Part shown: one piece after another, positions 39,419 through 48,359 of the stretch
How positions within the stretch are numbered: the stretch's first letter is position 1
Layout: each line of letters opens with the position of its first letter
The notes under the pieces: model-generated
Told to the model about the DNA's origin: nothing
What the model saw: the letters and a program-made list of their open reading frames with translations, nothing else
Database searches by the model: none
Assembly: GCA_964383545.1 (NCBI GenBank)
Contig: CAYLHD010000001.1
Span: 1 to 64,000 of the forward strand
DNA from: JAGYLJ01 sp964383545
Lineage (GTDB): Bacteria; Patescibacteriota; Minisyncoccia; Phycocordibacterales; UBA12079
Length of the DNA stretch: 64,000 nt
Reading direction: 5' to 3'
Made by a program: the position numbers and the translations under genes

Positions 39419-41842
39419 ATGAGCAAAGAAGAAAAAAATGTTTTGTTTTTTAATCAACTAGAGAAGATAGATGTTGGGATTGTGGGAGGAAAAAATTCTT
39501 CTTTGGGAGAGATGTATCAGAAATTAACTAAAAAGGGAGTTTTAGTTCCTAATGGTTTTGCTACTACAGCAAAGGCTTACCATATTTTTATGGCCGAGTC
39601 TGGTTTAAAAGAAAAAATTCAAAAAATATTTGAAGATTTAGATACACATAATATTGAGAATCTGATGGAAAGAGGGAAAAAAGCTAGAGAATTGATTCTA
39701 GAAGCAAATTTTTCTGAAGACTTAAAAAAGGACATTTTAGAAGCTTATAAAGAATTATCTAAGGAAAACAATGTAGAAAATTTGAGTGTAGCTGTTCGTT
39801 CATCTGCTACAGCTGAAGATTTACCAGATGCTTCTTTTGCAGGTCAGCAAGAAACATTTTTAAATGTTAGTGGAGAAGAAAATTTATTGGTAGCAGTTAA
39901 AAAATGTGTAGCTTCTTTGTTTACTAACAGAGCTATTTCCTATAGACAAGATAAGGGTTTTGACCATTTTTCTATTGCTCTATCTGTGGGAATTCAGAAG
40001 ATGGTTAGGTCTGATAAAGGTAGTTCTGGAGTGATGTTTACCATTGATACTGAATCAGGTTTTTCTAATGTAGTATTAATTAATTCTATTTATGGATTAG
40101 GAGAAAATATTGTTCAAGGAAAGGTTAACCCAGATGAATTTTATGTTTTTAAACCAACTCGGGCTATCTTGTCACATTCAATTGGAAAGAAAAAAATAAA
40201 GATGATTTATAACTTGGAAGAAGGTACTGATAATCCTGTTGTGGATGTGCCTGTTAGTGAAGAAGACCAACAAAAACAATCAATTACTGATGAACAGGTT
40301 TTGCAGTTAGCGGATTGGGGTATGATTATTGAAGAACACTACAAGATGCCAATGGATATGGAGTGGGCATTGGATGGGGAAGACGGAAAATTATATATTG
40401 TACAAGCTCGTCCAGAGACTGTGCAGAGCCAAAGAGATGTGAATGTTATTGAGGAATATAAGATGAAAGAAAAAGGTGAAGTTTTGGTTGAAGGACAAAG
40501 TGTTGGTTGGAAGATTGGAGCCGGTAAGGTTAATAAAATTTTAGATGTTGAAGGAATTAAAGAGTTTAATAAAGGTGAAGTTTTGGTTACCACAATGACT
40601 GATCCCGATTGGGAACCTATTATGAAGATTGCTTCAGCTATTGTTACAGACAAAGGAGGAAGAACTTGTCATGCTGCAATTGTTTCTCGTGAGTTAGGAA
40701 TTCCTTGTATCGTTGGGACAAATAACGTGACTGAAAAATTAAATTCTGGTGATCAGGTGACAGTTTCTTGTGCCGAAGGTGAAAAAGGAAGAGTCTATAA
40801 AGGAATTTTAGATTTTAAAGTAACTGAAACAAAAATTGATAATCTACCGAAACCAAAAACTAAAGTAATGATGCATATTGGAGATCCTTCTTTAGCTTTT
40901 ACTTCTTCTTTTATTCCTAATGAGGGAGTTGGTTTAGCTAGAATGGAATTTATTATAAATAATTCTATAAAGATTCATCCTCTAGCTTTGCTTAATTATG
41001 ATAAGCAGGATGATGAGGTAAAAAACAAGATTGATGAGTTAGCTGTTGGTTACGAAGATAAAAAACAATTCTTTGTAGATAAATTAGCGGAAGGGGTCGG
41101 GACAATTGCTGGAGCCTTTTACCCTAAAGATGTAATTGTACGATTGTCTGATTTTAAAACGAATGAATATGCTAACTTAATTGGAGGAACTCAGTATGAA
41201 CCAATTGAGGCAAATCCTATGATGGGTTGGCGAGGAGCAAGTCGTTATTATTCAAAGGCTTTTCTTCCTGCTTTTCAAATGGAATGTGCGGCTTTGGCAA
41301 AAGTAAGAGGTAAAATGGGTTTGAAGAACTTGAAAGTTATGATCCCGATTTGTAGGACAGTGGAAGAAGGGAAAAGAGTCTTGGAAATTATGAAAGAGAG
41401 TGGATTGGAGAGAGGTGCCGATGGTTTAGAAGTCTACGTAATGGCTGAGGTTCCTTCTAATATAATTTTGGCTGAAAAATTTGCAGAAATTTTTGATGGG
41501 TTTTCAATTGGTTCCAACGATTTAACTCAATTTACTTTGGCTATTGATAGAGACTCCAGTGCTAATTTTGATGTAGAAGGTGTTTCCAACGAAAATAATG
41601 AAGCGGTAAAGATTTTGTTGAAAGATTTAATTACAAAGGCTAAGAAATCAAAAACCAAGGTAGGAATTTGTGGACAAGCTCCGAGTGATTATCCTGAAAT
41701 TGTTAAATTCTTAGTTGAATGTGGTATTGACAGCATTTCTTTGACGCCAGATACTGTAATTAAAAGTACTCAAGTTGTTTATGATACAGAGCAGAAATTA
41801 AAGAAAGGAGGTTTGTTTAAAGCGTTGAAGAGAAAAAAATAA
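39419..41842 (+). CDS. ppsA: Phosphoenolpyruvate synthase
   Basis: PEP synthase makes PEP from pyruvate and ATP. The ATP-grasp domain shows AVRSSATAEDLPDASFAGQQ, the swivelling domain has the phosphohistidine in GGRTCHAAIVSRELGIPCIV (His about 417), and the C-terminal barrel has SIGSNDLTQFTLAIDRDSSA with CGQAPSDYPE. The 807 residues are normal. eno begins 1 nt after its stop, so the two are coupled. Depending on the lineage it may run toward pyruvate. Confidence 0.97.
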   Translation: MSKEEKNVLFFNQLEKIDVGIVGGKNSSLGEMYQKLTKKGVLVPNGFATTAKAYHIFMAESGLKEKIQKIFEDLDTHNIENLMERGKKARELILEANFSEDLKKDILEAYKELSKENNVENLSVAVRSSATAEDLPDASFAGQQETFLNVSGEENLLVAVKKCVASLFTNRAISYRQDKGFDHFSIALSVGIQKMVRSDKGSSGVMFTIDTESGFSNVVLINSIYGLGENIVQGKVNPDEFYVFKPTRAILSHSIGKKKIKMIYNLEEGTDNPVVDVPVSEEDQQKQSITDEQVLQLADWGMIIEEHYKMPMDMEWALDGEDGKLYIVQARPETVQSQRDVNVIEEYKMKEKGEVLVEGQSVGWKIGAGKVNKILDVEGIKEFNKGEVLVTTMTDPDWEPIMKIASAIVTDKGGRTCHAAIVSRELGIPCIVGTNNVTEKLNSGDQVTVSCAEGEKGRVYKGILDFKVTETKIDNLPKPKTKVMMHIGDPSLAFTSSFIPNEGVGLARMEFIINNSIKIHPLALLNYDKQDDEVKNKIDELAVGYEDKKQFFVDKLAEGVGTIAGAFYPKDVIVRLSDFKTNEYANLIGGTQYEPIEANPMMGWRGASRYYSKAFLPAFQMECAALAKVRGKMGLKNLKVMIPICRTVEEGKRVLEIMKESGLERGADGLEVYVMAEVPSNIILAEKFAEIFDGFSIGSNDLTQFTLAIDRDSSANFDVEGVSNENNEAVKILLKDLITKAKKSKTKVGICGQAPSDYPEIVKFLVECGIDSISLTPDTVIKSTQVVYDTEQKLKKGGLFKALKRKK

Positions 41843-41843
41843 A

Positions 41844-43058
41844 ATGGAAATTACAAAATGTCAGGCTTATAAAATAAAAGATTCTAGAGGAGATGATACT
41901 CTGGAGGTTGAAATTTGTGCAGGGGAGTTTTCTGCGAAGGCTTCTGTTCCGGCTGGAAAATCAACTGGTACCAGAGAAGCTATGGCCTTATCAGCTGATG
42001 AAGCTGTAAAAAATGTTAATGAAGTTATTGCTCCAGAAATAATAGGGAAGAAAGTTAGCGTTACTGAAATTGATAAATTCCTTTTGGAATTGGACGGGAC
42101 TGAAAATAAATCAAAATTAGGTGCTAATGCTATTTTAGGTGTTAGTATTGCCAACATTAAATTATCAGCAAAGATTGCAAATGAGTTTCTTTGGAAACAT
42201 ATTCAATCACTTGGAGGTTCAACCTCCAAGGATTCTGGGGATAACTTAAATAGATTTCCGAGATTGTTTTCTAATGTTTTGAATGGGGGAGTCCATGCTG
42301 GTTTTCGATTACCATTTCAAGAGTATATGTTCGTGTTAGGTAATGGTTTGAATGTCGCAGGTCCAGTAGAACAGTTAAGAGTGTTAACAGAGCAACTAAG
42401 ATCTAAATTAGAAGATTTAAAAAAGGAAGTTAAAATTGGTGATGAAGGAGGTTTTTCTTTTGTTTCTGAAGAAATAGAGGAACCTTTTAAAATTTTATCT
42501 GATTTGCATGATAAATTAGCGATTGACGTAGCTGGTGGGGAATTTTTTGAAGATGGTAAATATAATGTTTTGGGTCAGCAATATTCTTCGGATGAACTTT
42601 TGAAAATTTATGAAAATCTGGTTAAAAAATTTCCATTGGTAAGTATTGAAGATCCTTTTTCAGAAAATGATTTTACTGGATTTATTTCTTTTGTTAAAAA
42701 TTTAAAAACTCCGATGTTTGAAGCACTAGGAAGAAAAATCTTGGTGGTAGGAGATGATTTAACAACGACTAATCCTAAAATGATTAAGAAAGTGATTGAT
42801 GAAAAGATGGTAAACGCCGTATTGATAAAACCTAATCAGATTGGAACTGTTAGTGAAACTTTAGAGGCAATTAAATTAACCCACGAAGCTGGTTTTAAAA
42901 CTATTATTTCTCACCGTTCTGGTGAGACCATGGATTCTTTTATTGCTGATTTAACTATAGGGGTGAGTGCCTATGGTATTAAAACTGGAGCTTTAAGCCA
43001 ACCAGAAAGGGTCGCTAAGTATGAAAGGTTGATAGAGATTGAAAGAGAAATGAATTAA
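41844..43058 (+). CDS. eno: Enolase, short and divergent
   Basis: Enolase interconverts 2-phosphoglycerate and PEP. Metal ligands are visible in LAIDVAGGEFF, SIEDPFSENDF and VVGDDLTTTN. KIGDEGGFSF holds the catalytic Glu, IKPNQIGTVSETLEA the catalytic Lys, and SHRSGET and KTGALSQPERVAKY follow. At 404 residues it is about 25 shorter than usual, mainly in the middle. Residues about 123-132 (GGSTSKDSGD) are encoded by a palindromic repeat found also at 35.3 kb, lying in a surface-like region between conserved blocks. Confidence 0.93.
   Translation: MEITKCQAYKIKDSRGDDTLEVEICAGEFSAKASVPAGKSTGTREAMALSADEAVKNVNEVIAPEIIGKKVSVTEIDKFLLELDGTENKSKLGANAILGVSIANIKLSAKIANEFLWKHIQSLGGSTSKDSGDNLNRFPRLFSNVLNGGVHAGFRLPFQEYMFVLGNGLNVAGPVEQLRVLTEQLRSKLEDLKKEVKIGDEGGFSFVSEEIEEPFKILSDLHDKLAIDVAGGEFFEDGKYNVLGQQYSSDELLKIYENLVKKFPLVSIEDPFSENDFTGFISFVKNLKTPMFEALGRKILVVGDDLTTTNPKMIKKVIDEKMVNAVLIKPNQIGTVSETLEAIKLTHEAGFKTIISHRSGETMDSFIADLTIGVSAYGIKTGALSQPERVAKYERLIEIEREMN
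42208..42242 (+). repeat. Palindromic repeat inside eno
   Basis: CTTGGAGGTTCAACCTCCAAG is a perfect hairpin, followed by GATTCTGGGGAT. From 42218 it matches 35291 onward at 26 of 27 bases. It stays in frame. Confidence 0.8.
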
Positions 43059-43073
43059 TGTTAGTTTATTTGA

Positions 43074-43703
43074 ATGATATTTCATATAATTACAATTTTT
43101 CCAGAGTCATTTGATTCATATTTAAGTGAGTCTATTTTGGCGAGGGCTATTAAAAATAAGAAAATACAGATTAAATTCTATAATCCAAGAGATTTTACTA
43201 AGGATAGACGAGTAGACTATAAACCCTACGGAGGAGGGCCTGGAATGGTGATGAAGGCCGAACCTGTCATTAAAGCTACCAAGAAGGCGATTGGGAGAAA
43301 AAAGAGCGTGAAAGTGTTATTTCTTTCACCGGGTGGAAAATTATTTGATAATGTAATGGCAAGGAAACTTTCCTGTGACTATAAAGATATTGTGATTATT
43401 TGTGGTAATTATGAGGGGATTGATGCGAGAGTGAAAAAAGTTTTTAGAGCTCAAGAAATTTCTATCGGTGATTATGTTTTAACAGGAGGAGCTTTGCCAG
43501 CGATGATTTTAATTGATGTGATTTCTCGACAGGTGGAAGGGGTGTTAAATAAAATAGAATCATTAGAAGAAAATCGAGTGTCTAGTTCGGAAGTCTATAC
43601 TCGTCCAGAAGTGATCAAATATAAAAATAAAAATTATAAAGTACCTAAAGTGCTTTTGTCTGGTCATCATAAAAAGATCGAGGAGTGGAAGCAAAAGAAA
43701 TAG
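43074..43703 (+). CDS. trmD: tRNA (guanine-N1-)-methyltransferase
   Basis: TrmD methylates G37 of tRNAs using SAM. YKPYGGGPGMVMKAEP, IICGNYEGIDARVKKVF and SIGDYVLTGGALPAMILIDV form the trefoil-knot SAM site. The 209 residues are a little short at the C-terminus. The usual partners rpsP and rimM are not adjacent. It follows eno by 15 nt. Confidence 0.95.
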   Translation: MIFHIITIFPESFDSYLSESILARAIKNKKIQIKFYNPRDFTKDRRVDYKPYGGGPGMVMKAEPVIKATKKAIGRKKSVKVLFLSPGGKLFDNVMARKLSCDYKDIVIICGNYEGIDARVKKVFRAQEISIGDYVLTGGALPAMILIDVISRQVEGVLNKIESLEENRVSSSEVYTRPEVIKYKNKNYKVPKVLLSGHHKKIEEWKQKK

Positions 43704-43750
43704 ATAATAACAATTTTATTTTTGTAAATCAAAGTGTTATAATTATTTTA

Positions 43751-44862
43751 ATGTTAAGAAAAAAGATTGCCGTTCTACGGGGAGGTCCTAGTTCTGAATA
43801 CGAGGTCTCTCTTAAAACAGGGGCAGAGATTTTAAAAAATTTGCCTGATGACAAATATAATTTGTTTGATGTTTGTGTTGCTTTAGATGGAGATTGGTAT
43901 TTGAAAGGAGTTAAAACAAGTCCTTCGGATGTTTTGTCTCAGATTGATGTGGTGGTTAATGCTATGCATGGTCAGTATGGAGAAGACGGAAAGATTCAAA
44001 GATTATTGGAGACTTTCGATGTACCTTATACTGGTTCTCGGTCTATTCCTTCAGCTGTTGCTATGAATAAGATGTTGACTAAACAAGAGTATAAAAAGTG
44101 GGGAGTGAAAATACCAATTGATATTGTTTTGAAGAAAGATAGTGATTATAGTATTGCTGAGATTTTTAAAACTTTTCCTTTTCCTGCTATTGTTAAACCA
44201 GTTAGTGCAGGTTCTTCNNNNNNNNNNNNNNNNNNNNNNNNNNNNNNNNNNNNNNNNNNNNNNNNNNNNNNNNNNNNNNNNNNNNNNNNNNNNNNNNNNN
44301 NNNNNNNNNNNNNNNNNTTTTTAAAACTTTTCCTTTTCCTGCTATTGTTAAACCAGTTAGTGCAGGTTCTTCTTTAGGGGTTGGTTTAGCTAGAACAGCC
44401 ATTGAGTTAGATCAGGCTATTAAAAATGCTTTTGAAATTTCTGATAAGATATTAATTGAAGAATTTATTGGAGGTAGAGAAGCTACTTGTGGGGTAGTTG
44501 ATCATTTCAGAGGGGAGGACATTTATGCTTTATTGCCAGTTGAGATTAGACCAAAGTCAAAGAATAGTTTCTTTGATTATGATGCTAAGTATAGTGGAGA
44601 TTCAGAAGAAGTTTGTCCTGGTAATTTTTCTGAAAATGAAAAAACTCAAATGCAGACTCTGGCTAAGAAAGCTCATCAATTACTTGGTTTACGTCATTAT
44701 TCTCGTTCTGATTTTATTATTTCACCCCGTCGCGGGATTTATCTTTTAGAAACAAATTCTTTGCCAGGTTTGACCGCTGAATCTCTTTTCCCTAAATCTC
44801 TTGAAGCAGTGGGTAGTAACTTATCAGAATTTTTGGAACATTTAATAAGTATAAGTAAGTAA
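43751..44862 (+). CDS. ddl: D-alanine--D-alanine ligase, with spurious gap
   Basis: Ddl joins two D-Ala for peptidoglycan. MLRKKIAVLRGGPSSEYEVS, VVNAMHGQYGEDGKIQRLLE and YTGSRSIPSAVAMNK form the N-terminal part. VKPVSAGSS-LGVGLARTAIE and LLETNSLPGLTAESLFPKSL form the ATP-grasp part. The same 55 bp flank the gap (44163-44217 and 44318-44372). Joining 44217 to 44373 gives an uninterrupted 318-codon gene, normal for Ddl. TGT-TATAAT ends 7 nt before the ATG at 43751, which fixes this start over one further upstream. Confidence 0.95.
44218..44317. other. Assembly gap (100 N) in ddl, spurious
   Basis: The 55 bp before and after the gap are identical, so two overlapping contigs were scaffolded without being merged. 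No sequence is likely to be missing. Confidence 0.95.
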
Positions 44863-44902
44863 TTTTGAAATGTTTAATTTAAATTAGACAAAGGTTGTTT
44901 TC

Positions 44903-44931
44903 TTGATTAATACCCCTATAGGGTGTATATA
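44903..44931 (+). promoter_or_regulatory. Promoter with CsoR/CstR-type operator in its spacer
   Basis: TTGATT and TATATA are 17 nt apart. The spacer consists of AATACCCCTATAGGGTG, a palindrome of the ATACCC-n5-GGGTAT kind bound by CsoR-family repressors. Bound repressor would block RNA polymerase directly. Confidence 0.75.
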
Positions 44932-44937
44932 TTAATT

Positions 44938-45198
44938 ATGGAAAATAATTCTAGAGAAAATACTTTGGTACAAAGATTGAATATTATTAAGGGGCAGATT
45001 AATGGGTTGTCTGATTTGGTTGATTCGGAAAAAAACTGTAAAAAAGTAACTACTCAATTTTATGCTATTAATGCAGGGCTGAAAAAAGTTATGGAATTAT
45101 ATTTTAAGGAAAATATAGATGTTTGTATAGAGTCTTCCAAAAAAACTGATAAAGAGAAATTGAACTTTTTATTAAAAGAGATTATTAAAAATAAATAA
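44938..45198 (+). CDS. CsoR/CstR-family metal- or persulfide-sensing repressor
   Basis: The all-helical DUF156 fold is shown by QRLNIIKGQINGLSDLVDSE at the start. Two family cysteines are present, Cys34 and Cys63, 29 apart as expected. The copper-ligand His two helical turns before the second Cys is replaced by Asn59, so a copper site is unlikely and a CstR-like persulfide sensor is more plausible. The 86-residue form starts at the ATG 6 nt after the -10 box; an upstream ATG would precede the promoter. An operator lies in its own promoter, so autoregulation is expected together with the redox genes downstream. Confidence 0.87.
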   Translation: MENNSRENTLVQRLNIIKGQINGLSDLVDSEKNCKKVTTQFYAINAGLKKVMELYFKENIDVCIESSKKTDKEKLNFLLKEIIKNK

Positions 45199-45210
45199 AA
45201 TAATAGATTT

Positions 45211-45540
45211 ATGTCAAAGACAATAGAAATAACAAGTGATAATTTTCAAAAGGAAGTTATAGAATCTGAGATTCCTATTCTAATAGATTTTTGGGCTCCT
45301 TGGTGTCAACCATGTTTAATGATGGCACCGATTTTAGATGAATTAGCAGATGAGTTGGATGGGAAAATAAAAATTGGTAAAATTAATACAGAAATAGTTG
45401 AAAACCAAAATTTAGCTGTGCAATATCAGATTCAAAGTATTCCTAATATGAAGTTATTTAAACAAGGTGAAATGGTGAAAGATTTTGTAGGGTTGAGACA
45501 AAAGGAATCGTTTAAAAGTGAATTAGAAGCTGAATTATAA
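45211..45540 (+). CDS. Thioredoxin with CQPC active site
   Basis: The thioredoxin fold shows IPILIDFWAPWCQPCLMMAP, with CQPC in place of the canonical CGPC, and the cis-Pro in IQSIPNMKLFKQG. The 109 residues are normal and cytoplasmic. The changed residue between the cysteines may shift the redox potential. It lies 12 nt after the repressor gene and in the same direction as the thioredoxin reductase, its likely electron donor. Confidence 0.93.
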   Translation: MSKTIEITSDNFQKEVIESEIPILIDFWAPWCQPCLMMAPILDELADELDGKIKIGKINTEIVENQNLAVQYQIQSIPNMKLFKQGEMVKDFVGLRQKESFKSELEAEL

Positions 45541-45558
45541 GAACATTTTTTAAAAATT

Positions 45559-46785
45559 ATGAAAATATTTTCTGACATAAATAAAAGATTAGCTGAAATT
45601 CAAACCATTGAAGGTTTGACTGATCAGGAAGTACAATTATTAACTACTCCTAAAAAAATAAATTATTCAGAACTTGATATTGATGGAGAAAAAATTTTAG
45701 CTTGGAGAATTCTTTTTAATGATGCTTTAGGTCCCGGAAAAGGTGGAATTAGATTTCACCCTAATGTTGGTGAGGACGGAGTAAAATCCTTGTCCTTTTG
45801 GATGATGGTTAAAACTGCTTTAGTGGAATTACCCTATGGTGGAGCCAAGGGCGGTGTTAAGTTTAATCCAAAAGAAAAATCTTCTGCTGATTTAGAAAAA
45901 ATTAGTAGAAAGTTTATTGATGCTTTTTATGAAGAATTAGGTCAAGATAAAGATATTCCTGCTCCTGATGTTTATACCAACGCTCAAACAATGTCTTGGA
46001 TGTTAGATGAATATGAGAAAAAGGTCTGTCATCATGAACCAGGAATGATTACAGGTAAACCATTAGAGTTACAAGGGTGTGAATTAAGAAATGATGCAAC
46101 AGCTAAGGGTGGTTTTATAATTATCAAAGAGTTAATAAATAAAATACAAAGAGATAAAAAAGATTTGAAAATTGCTGTGCAAGGATTTGGTAATGCTGGA
46201 TCTCATATTGCGAAGATGCTCTATGCTGATGGATTTAAAATTGTCGCTGTGAGTGATAGTAAAGGGGGAACTTATTGTAAGGATGGTTTAGATATTAATG
46301 AAGTGGCTAAGTTGAAAGAGGAGCAAGGTTCTGTTTCGGAGTATATTGGTGGTAGTAAAATAACAAATAAGGATTTATTAGAATCTGAAGTTGATATTTT
46401 AGTTTTGTCTGCTTTGGAAAATCAAATTACTAAAGATAACGTTGATGATATAAAAGCAAAATACTTGGTGGAAATTGCTAATGGTCCTGTTAATTATGAG
46501 GCAGATAAAATTCTATTTAACCGAGGTGTTTTGGTTGTTCCTGATGTTTTAGCTAATGCAGGAGGTGTGGTTGTAAGTTATTTTGAGTGGGCTCAAAATA
46601 AAACTGGAAATATTTTAGATAAAGAATATTTAGAAAAATTGTTGTATAAGAAAATGATAAATTCTTGGCAAAAAATGATTTCATTGTATGAAGAGCGAGA
46701 CAAAAAGATTGATTTAAGAACCGTTGCCTATATAATTGCTTTAAGGCGAGTTTTAAAAGCAGAGAAATTAAGAGGTAATTTATAA
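45559..46785 (+). CDS. Glu/Leu/Phe/Val dehydrogenase
   Basis: The substrate domain shows NDALGPGKGGIRFHPNVGED and ELPYGGAKGGVKFNPKEKS with the catalytic lysine. DIPAPDVYTNAQTMSWMLDE follows, and the NAD(P) fold has AVQGFGNAGSHIAKMLYADG. The 408 residues match glutamate dehydrogenases. It interconverts glutamate and 2-oxoglutarate with ammonia. Its place between thioredoxin and thioredoxin reductase suggests control by the same repressor; why is unclear. Confidence 0.92.
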   Translation: MKIFSDINKRLAEIQTIEGLTDQEVQLLTTPKKINYSELDIDGEKILAWRILFNDALGPGKGGIRFHPNVGEDGVKSLSFWMMVKTALVELPYGGAKGGVKFNPKEKSSADLEKISRKFIDAFYEELGQDKDIPAPDVYTNAQTMSWMLDEYEKKVCHHEPGMITGKPLELQGCELRNDATAKGGFIIIKELINKIQRDKKDLKIAVQGFGNAGSHIAKMLYADGFKIVAVSDSKGGTYCKDGLDINEVAKLKEEQGSVSEYIGGSKITNKDLLESEVDILVLSALENQITKDNVDDIKAKYLVEIANGPVNYEADKILFNRGVLVVPDVLANAGGVVVSYFEWAQNKTGNILDKEYLEKLLYKKMINSWQKMISLYEERDKKIDLRTVAYIIALRRVLKAEKLRGNL

Positions 46786-46797
46786 AATTTAAAATAT

Positions 46798-47736
46798 ATG
46801 AGTGATAAGAAAAATAGATATCCTTTAATTATTGTGGGGGCTGGTCCAGCTGGGTTAACGGCTTCGGTATATGCTTCGCGTTATAGAATAGACCATCTTG
46901 TGATTGGCGAATTTTTTGGTGGTTTGGTAACAGAAGCTCATAAAATATGTAATTTTCCTTCGGAAAAGGAAATTTCAGGGATTGATTTAATGGCCAAAAT
47001 GAAAGAACAGACTAGGTCTTTTGGCACGGTTATTTTGCCAGATAAGGTGGTTGATATCGTGAAAGACGGTAAGGAATTCAAATTAACTACTCAAATGAAT
47101 AAAGAATTTTTTGCTGAAGTAATTCTTTTGGCTAATGGAACAGAAAATCGTAAATTGAATTTAGCAGGAGAAAAAGAATTTTTGGGCAAAGGGGTTTCTT
47201 ATTGTGCTACTTGTGACGCAATCTTTTTTAAGGATAAAATAGTGGCAGTGGTGGGAGGAAGTGATAGTGCTAATACAGCTTCATTGTATTTAGCTGAAGT
47301 GGCTAAAAAAGTTTACCAAATTTATCGCAAAGATGAATTGCGAGGAGAAGCTGCTTGGGTTGAAAAAATTAAATATAACGAAAAAATTGAATTGGTTTAT
47401 AACACAGAAGTAGTTGGTTTGGCGGGTGACGGAAAATTGGAAAAAATTATTTTAGATAAACCATATAAAGGGGAACAAGAAATAATAGTTGATGGTTTGT
47501 TTATTGAAATTGGAACGATACCCCAAGGTGATTTAGTAGGAAAATTACCAACAATAGAAATGAATGACAAACACTATATTAAAGTAGGGCAAGATCAGGC
47601 AACTAGTCAGGCGGGAATTTGGGCAGCGGGGGATATTACGACTGGTTCTAATAATTTTCACCAAATAATTACGGCTTGTAGTGAAGGGGCTGTGGCTGTA
47701 GAAAGTATTTTTAAATTCTTGCAAAATAAAAAATAG
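46798..47736 (+). CDS. trxB: Thioredoxin reductase-like flavoprotein
   Basis: FAD-binding VGAGPAGLTASVYASRY, the redox pair in YCATCDAIFFKDK, the NAD(P) site VVGGSDSANTASLYLAEVAK and the C-terminal IWAAGDITTGSNNFHQIITA are all present. The 312 residues are standard. It probably reduces the thioredoxin encoded two genes upstream. The CATCD motif is canonical. Confidence 0.95.
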   Translation: MSDKKNRYPLIIVGAGPAGLTASVYASRYRIDHLVIGEFFGGLVTEAHKICNFPSEKEISGIDLMAKMKEQTRSFGTVILPDKVVDIVKDGKEFKLTTQMNKEFFAEVILLANGTENRKLNLAGEKEFLGKGVSYCATCDAIFFKDKIVAVVGGSDSANTASLYLAEVAKKVYQIYRKDELRGEAAWVEKIKYNEKIELVYNTEVVGLAGDGKLEKIILDKPYKGEQEIIVDGLFIEIGTIPQGDLVGKLPTIEMNDKHYIKVGQDQATSQAGIWAAGDITTGSNNFHQIITACSEGAVAVESIFKFLQNKK

Positions 47737-47766
47737 ATAAATTTTTATTTACTTATTGGAAAGTTT

Positions 47767-47775
47767 TGGTATAAT
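47767..47775 (+). promoter_or_regulatory. Extended -10 promoter of tRNA-Ala
   Basis: TGG-TATAAT lies 21 nt before the mature tRNA 5' end; a -35 box is weak. Confidence 0.6.
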
Positions 47776-47796
47776 CATTACCGTAGATTGAGTAAA

Positions 47797-47869
47797 GGGC
47801 CAGTAGCTCACCTGGTAGAGCGCCACATTTGCACTGTGGAGGTAGCGGGTTCAAGTCCTGTCTGGTCCA
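47797..47869 (+). tRNA. tRNA-Ala (TGC anticodon)
   Basis: A full cloverleaf: acceptor GGGCCAG/CTGGTCC, D stem GCTC/GAGC, anticodon stem CCACA/TGTGG with loop TTTGCAC, and T arm with GTTCAAGTC. The anticodon is TGC. CCA is not encoded. Pieces of its 3' end recur at 48.6, 49.5 and 50.5 kb. Confidence 0.95.
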
Positions 47870-47949
47870 CGAGTAACAATTATATATTGTAAAATAAAAA
47901 CTAAGATAATTTCTTGGTTTTTGTTTTTTATGGAGTAATTTTATTACTA

Positions 47950-47978
47950 TTGACATTATATAATTATATGTATATAAT
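47950..47978 (+). promoter_or_regulatory. Consensus promoter
   Basis: TTGACA and TATAAT are exactly 17 nt apart, the best match in the window. A 72-nt leader with an AATTAGA/TCTAATT hairpin follows, then AGGAGGT. Confidence 0.85.
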
Positions 47979-48056
47979 ATATACGTAATTAGAAAAGGTT
48001 CTAATTATCCCAAGTCGTAGGGTTTATGACAATGTTCATTGATAGGAGGTTATAAA

Positions 48057-48353
48057 ATGGCAAAGTTTTACGCAAAAACACTGGAAATGTCCGATGAGGA
48101 AATGGGTCAAATCGCTCTGGCAATTGTCCGAGAAAAAATGCTTCGAGGAGTTCGTTTTACTCCTCAAATTCGTCGAGAAATCGGGGAAGAAGCAAAGAAA
48201 CTTGGTATTAAGTTTGACAGAGCAATGGTTTTCACTGAAATTCTCGCAAGAGAAACTCTGGAAAGAACTTTTGAACCCACACAACCTATTGCCAAAGGTA
48301 AGAAGTATGTAGACGGGAGCAAATTAGGTCCCGCGTTTACAAAAAAAGATTAA
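48057..48353 (+). CDS. Small cytoplasmic protein, unknown
   Basis: The 98-residue product (MAKFYAKTLEMSDEEMGQIA at the start) is hydrophilic and probably helical. I do not recognise the family. The start is fixed by AGGAGGT 8 nt upstream; an ATG six codons earlier would overlap that site. Expression signals are very strong: a consensus promoter, a strong ribosome site and a terminator. Codon choice is richer in C and G than that of the core genes around it, which may reflect high expression or recent transfer. Confidence 0.8.
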   Translation: MAKFYAKTLEMSDEEMGQIALAIVREKMLRGVRFTPQIRREIGEEAKKLGIKFDRAMVFTEILARETLERTFEPTQPIAKGKKYVDGSKLGPAFTKKD

Positions 48354-48359
48354 CCTCTA

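Noticed and set aside
43685..43750. Upstream start for ddl
   Set aside because: It overlaps trmD and lies upstream of a TGT-TATAAT box that places transcription start at 43750; the family N-terminus begins at 43751.
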